From contig NC_066577.1 of NCBI RefSeq assembly GCF_024679095.1, forward strand, positions 5,190,348-5,254,347: a DNA stretch of 64,000 nucleotides. The letters are read 5' to 3'. Positions 48,706-54,900 of this stretch are shown in pieces. Positions within the stretch are counted from its first letter, which is position 1. Every line of letters begins with the position of its first letter. A program made the position numbers and the translations under genes. This stretch comes from Eriocheir sinensis (Eukaryota; Arthropoda; Malacostraca; Decapoda; Varunidae). The notes beneath the pieces are model-generated. The model was not told where the DNA came from and searched no databases. It saw nothing but the letters and a program-made list of their open reading frames with translations.

Positions 48706-51700
48706 AGACACCAAGGTGCCAACACCACCACTCCTTGATGACAAAGGAGTATCTGGCAGCTCTCTGACTGATGATAACAGAGTTGTATTTGCTGATAATT
48801 TCTCGACATTCTTCCTCCTCTACACAATCATCTGCTTTCTCTATTTCTTTCCCCCTTGCCCCTTTCTCCCCTTTCTTTATTTCGCTTTTTTTTATTTCGC
48901 GTTGACGCAATTTACATTATGCATAGCAGGTACATGTTGACTCGTTGTGTATGCTGCTTTGCAAATATGTGATACATGTAATGAGGGCTTTCTGCAGCAT
49001 AATATACGGAGGCGACAAGCAGATACATGCCGGCTCAGGTTTGCGGCCGTGCACGCCATATATCAGCCAGGCGGGCTTTTTGAACATCCGGCGCGAAGGG
49101 GTTAAATATATATCGGTATCTTCGTTACTTTTATAACCAAACTAGCGATGATTGCTAATTTTTTCCGCCTCAGAAAAAAAAAAGCGTTGTCTCCTCCCGT
49201 GGCCCGGACGCCCGGTGTTGTATGAAAAAACTTTGGGGTATGAAATGTCTTCAGTGAAGAGATTTCATACTTGGATCATCAACATTAAAACACTTGGTTA
49301 TGTTTTTATGTTAGAGTCAAAAATCAATAAATCAAAGAGAAAAATCATTTAACTTTGCCCAAAAAATGTTTATTCACTGCCTCAAATTTGATATTCCATA
49401 TTTGTTTGTGGGCATGCCATGGTATTGAAAGCACCCGGTGTTGTGTTGTTTGGTGTCCCATCGTCAAAAGCTGGTGCTTTTATTTACAAACATTGGTTAG
49501 TGAACTGCGCATGTTCAGACCAGTAAGTGTAGCCCTGTACAGTCTCACAAAGCTTTTTAACACATTAAGAGTTGCTGGAAGGCTGAATCAGACATACAGT
49601 ACCACCATCCTCGCTGTTTCTAGAACGACACTTTGTATACTGTATGTCTGATTCAGCCTTCCAGCAATTAATTATAAGCTAGCTTTGTGAACTGTACAGG
49701 TTCACTGCTGGTCTGAACATGCACAGTTCACGAAGACAATGTTTGTAAAAAGCGCCAGCTTTTGACGGTGGGGACGCCAAATAACACAACACCAGTTCAG
49801 GCGTTTCCAGTATTACCGTCCAAAGGTACGTGTCAACGTGTGGTTTTCAGGTTTTGTAAGTTTTCTAAAATACAGATAATGAAAATTTGAATTCATCTAT
49901 GTTTTATTTGAAATATCAATATAATATCGTTCTCGCCAATCGGACTTATCGCTAGCTAGTATCGGAATTGTGGATTCATATCGGGTATGGGTTATCGGTT
50001 ATCGCCTATATTTGTGTCTCCAGTTAACGGATATCGGTTATCACCGATAAGGTTTTCCATTATCAGTTATCGGGTATCGGGAATAAGGTTTTCTGTTATC
50101 GTGTCCAGCTATGCCCCTACCCACCTGTGAGCTGCCCTGTCCTCTCCCTTCACCCCTTCCTTACCCTGACCTTACCTAACCTTCCCTCTTCCCTACCCTA
50201 ACCTAACCTTCCAACGCTTTATCTCTTTCTAACCCTAACCTAACCTTCCTTCTCTCCTTTTCCTTCCCTTCCTACCCTGACCTTACCTAACCCCTGTACC
50301 CACCTGTGAGCTGCCCCGTCCTCCGCGCTGCCCCGGATCTGAGGAGGCAGGAGGCGAGCGGAGAAGAGGAAGAGTACGCGAGGGGCACACAGGCGGCCAA
50401 ACGCTACCCAATCCTTGCTGATGCCTGGGACGGTACGCAGGAGTTCTGAGAGGTGGTTGTGTGCCTTGGACCTGTGGAGGGACGACGCTGGGTTAGGTTA
50501 GGTTAGTGGGTGGGTTAGGTTAGGTTAGGGTTAGGTTAGGTTAGGTTAGGTTAGGGGCAGGGTTAGGTTAGGTAAGTTAGGTTAGGTTAGTGGGGGGGGG
50601 TTAGGTTAGGTTAGGTTAGTTAGGTTTGGTTAGTGGGGGGGGTTAGGTTAGGTTAGGGGCAGGGTTAGGTTAGGTTAGTTAGGTTTGGTTACTGGGGGGG
50701 GTTAGGTTAGGTTAGGTTAGTTAGGTTTGGTTAGAGGGGGGGGTTAGGTTAGGTTAGGTTAGAGGGGGGGGGGGTTAGGTTAGGTTAGGTAAGTTAAGTG
50801 AGGTTAGGTAAGTTAGGTTAGGTTAGGTAAGTTAGGTTAGGTTAGGTTAGGTTCAGTCTCTCTCTCTCTCTCTCTCTCCCTCTCACCGTATAGCGTCCAG
50901 GGTCCTGAAGAGATGTATGTAGGTGACGTCAAAGGTGTGGGTGGGGTGGCAGAGCAGCAGGATATGGGACACAGAGAACAGCACCAGCAGGCTCTTGGCA
51001 AACCCTAACTTGAGACTGGACCAGGCCATCAAGAACCCCTGTGGAAGGAGGTTAGGTTAGGTTAGGTTAGGTTAGGTTAGATTAGGTTAGGTTGACATAG
51101 GGATGGAACATGTTTTGTGTGTTTTTACAGTGATGGAAGGAGTTGAAAGGCAAAAATTAGATTAGATTAGGTTAGGTTAGGTTAGGTTAAGGTTAGGTTA
51201 GGTTAGGTTAAGGTTGACATAGGGATGGAACATGTTTTGTGTGTTTTTACAGTGATGGAAGGAGTTGAAAGGCAAAAATTAGATTAGATTAGGTTAGGTT
51301 AGGTTAGGTTAGGTTAGGTTAGGTTAGGTTAAGGTTAGGTTAGGTTAGGTTAGATTAGGTTGACATAGAGATGGAACATGTTTTGTGTGTTTTTACAGTG
51401 ATGGAAGGAGTTGAAAGGCAAAAATTAGATTAGATTTGGTTAGGTTAGGTTAGGTTAAGGTTAGGTTGATATGGGAAACAGAGAACAGCACCAGCAGGCT
51501 CTTGGCAAACCCTAACTTGAGACTGGACCAGGCCATCAAGAACCCCTGTGGAAGGAGGTTAGGTTAGGTTAGGTTAGGTTAAGGTTAGGTTAGGTTAAGG
51601 TTAGGTTAGGTTGATATGGGAAACAGAGAACAGCACCAGCAGGCTCTTGGCAAACCCTAACTTGAGACTGGACCAGGCCATCAAGAACCCCTGTGGAAGG

Positions 51701-51747
51701 AGGTAGAGTTAGGTTAGGTTAGGTTGGCGTAGAGGAAAAGGAAGCTG

Positions 51748-51782
<35 letters not shown>

Positions 51783-51809
51783 TACAGCAGTGGAAGTAGT
51801 TTAAGGGCT

Positions 51810-51840
<31 letters not shown>

Positions 51841-51930
51841 TTCCCATATATCACAACTTGGAAAATACATAGGAAGGAAGGAAGGAAGGAGAGGAAGGAA
51901 GGAACAAAGGAAGGAAGGGAAATAGAGAAA

Positions 51931-51969
<39 letters not shown>

Positions 51970-54900
51970 GGTACGTGACAGAGGTGTGACAAGAGGCAAC
52001 GGTAAGAAATTGAAGAAGAGCGACTGTAGGAGAGACCTCAAGAAATACAGTTTAGAAGCATAACAACATGGAACGGACTTGACGAGGAGACTGTGTGTGC
52101 AAAAACCATTCATGAATTTGGACAAACTGGATGATAAGCGTTATGGAGACGGGACAGCACGAGACTAGTACGCCTCTTTTCCTGTATTTCACAACTAGGT
52201 AAATAGAACTAGGTAAATACACACACATAATAGTAATGATAATAATAATAATAATAGTAATAATAATAAGAAGAAGAAGATGAAGAAGAAAAAGAACAAG
52301 AAATGAAAGGGAAGGAAGAAGAAGAAGAAGAAGAAGAAGAGAAGGATCATTGGAGGAAGGAAAGGAAGGAAGAAGAGAAGAGGGAAACGGAGAGAAAAAT
52401 GGAGAGAAAAAGGAAGGAAGGAAAGGAGACAGAGATGGAGGGAAGGAAGGAAGGAAGGAAGGAAAGAAGGAAGGAAGGGAACAAGAAAAGAAGGAAGAAG
52501 GGAAGGAAGGAAGGAAGGAAGGAAGGAAGGAAGGAAGGAGGGGAAAGAAAGGAAGGAAACAAGAAAAGAAGGAAGGGAAGGAAGGAAGGAAGGAAGGAAG
52601 GAAAGAAAGGAAAGAAGGAAGGAAACAAGAAAAGAAGGAAGGGAAGGAAGGAAGGAAGGAAGGAAAGAAAGGAAGGAAAGAAGGAAGGAAGGAAACAAGA
52701 AAAGAAGAAAGGAAGGAAGGAAGGAAGGAGGGAAAGAAAGGAAGGAAAGAAGGAAGGAAGGAAACAAGAAAAGAAGGAAGGGAAGGAAGGAAGGAAGGAA
52801 GGAAGGAAAGAAAGGAAGGAAAGAAGGAAGGAAGGAAACAAGAAAAGAAGGAAGGAAGGAAACAAGAAAAGAAGGAAGGAAGGAAAGAAAGGAAGGAAGG
52901 AAACAAGAAAAGAAGGAAGAAAGGAAGGAAAGGAAAGAAAGGAAGGAAGGAAGGAAGGAAGGAAGGAAAGGAAGGAAACAAGAAAAGAAGGAAGAAAGGA
53001 AGGAAAGGAAAGAAAGGACTTAAAGAAGGAAGGAAGGAAGAGAACAAGAAAAGAAGGAAGGGAAGGAAGGAAGGAAGGAAAGAAGGAAGTAAGGAAACAA
53101 GAAAAGAAGGAAGAAGGGAAGGAAGGAAGGAAGGAAGGAGGGAAAGAAAGGAAAGAAGGAAGGAAGGAAACAAGAAGAAAGGAAGGAAGGAAGGAGGGAA
53201 AGAAAGGAAGGAAAGAAGGAAGGAAGGAAACAAGAAAAGAAGGAAGAAGGGAAGGAAGGAAGGATGGAATGAAAGAAAGGAAAGAAGGAAGGAAACAAGA
53301 AAAGAAGGAAGGGAAGGAAGGAAGGAAGGAAGGAGGGAAAGAAAGGAAGGAAAGAAGGAAGGAAGGAAACAAGAAAAGAAGGAAGAAGGGAAGGAAGGAA
53401 GGAAGGAAGGAAGGGAAAGAAAGGAAGGAAGGAAACAAGAATAGAAGGAAGAGGGAAGAAGGGAAGGAAGGAAGGAAGGAAGATCAGAAAGCAAACACAC
53501 ACACACACACACATCCCCTTCCCCCCCTACACACACACCTTCTCCTGCAAGAGCTGATGCATATGTTCAAGGGATGCAATGAGGGTAGAGGTGTCGTAGG
53601 CAGCTGTGAGGTGCAGGTAGACGGTGCGACGCCCAACATCATAATATCCATCAACGCCTGTCTGCAAGGGAACGCAGGGTAAGTTAGGTTAGGTTAGGTT
53701 AGACAAGTTAGGTTAGGTTAGGTTAGGTAAGTTAGGTTAGGTTAGGTTAGGTAAGTTAGGTTAGGTAAGGTTAGACAAGTTAGGTAAGTTAGGTTAGGTT
53801 AGGTTAGACAAGTTAGGTAAGTTAGGTTAGGTTAGGTTAGACAAGTTAGGTAAGTTAGGTTAGGTTAGGTTAGACAAGTTAGGTAAGTTAGGTTAGGTTA
53901 GGTTAGACAAGTTAGGTAAGTTAGGTTAGGTTAGGTTAGACAAGTTAGGTAAGTTAAGTTAGGTTAGGTTAGACAAGTTAGGTTAGGTTAGGTTAGGTTA
54001 GACAAGTTAAGTTGGTTAGGTTAGGTGAGTTAGGTTAGGTTAGGTTAGATAACGTTAGGTTAGGTAAGTTAGGTTAGGTTAGACAAGTTAGGTAAGTTAG
54101 GTTAGGTAAGTTAGGTTAGATTAGGTTAGGTTTGGTAAGTTAGGTTAGACATAATACCCATCAACGCCTATCTGCAAGGGAACAGAGGGTAAGTTAGGTT
54201 AGATTAGGTTAGGTAGGTTAGGTAAGTTAGGTTAGGTTAGATAAGGTTAGGTTAGGTAAGTTATGTTAGACAAATTAGGTTAGGTTATGTTAGATAAGGT
54301 AAGGTTAGGTAAGTTAGGTTAAACAAGTTAAGTAAGTTAGGTTAGGTAAGTTAGATTAGACAAATTAGGTTAGGTTAGGTGAGTTAGGTTAGACAAATTA
54401 GGTTAGGTTATGTTAGATAAGGTAAGTTAGGTTAGACAAGTTAAGTTAGTTAGGCTAAGTTAGATAAAGTTAGGTTAGGTAAGTTAGGTTAGACAAATTA
54501 GGTTAGGTTAGGTAAGTTAGGTTAGACAAATTAGGTTAGGTTAGGTAAGGTAAATTAGGTTAGACAAATTAGGTTCGGTTAGGTTAGATAAGGTTAGGTT
54601 AGGTAAGATAGGTTAGACAAGTTAGGTTAGGTTTGGTTAGATAAGGTTAGGTTAGGTAAGATAGGTTAGACAAGTAAGGTTAGGTTTGGTCAGATAAGGT
54701 TAGGTTAGGTAAGTTAGGTTATGTTAGATAAGGTAAGTTAGGTTGGACAAGTTAAGTACGTTAGGTTAGGTTTTAATTGCAAGGAGGTAGAATGGGAGGA
54801 TTGGCAGACGCAGGGAACAGAAGAGTCGTGGGGAGGGAGACTCCTGCAAATGGCAATGGAACATGTGCTGCCTCAATGCATATATTTACACACACACCCA

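Noticed and set aside
52052..53682. Open frames of 494, 459 and 364 codons in GGAAG repeats
   Set aside because: Same cause: low-complexity tract. Only the 53,539-53,661 part is coding, and in another reading (SMG8 exon 3).
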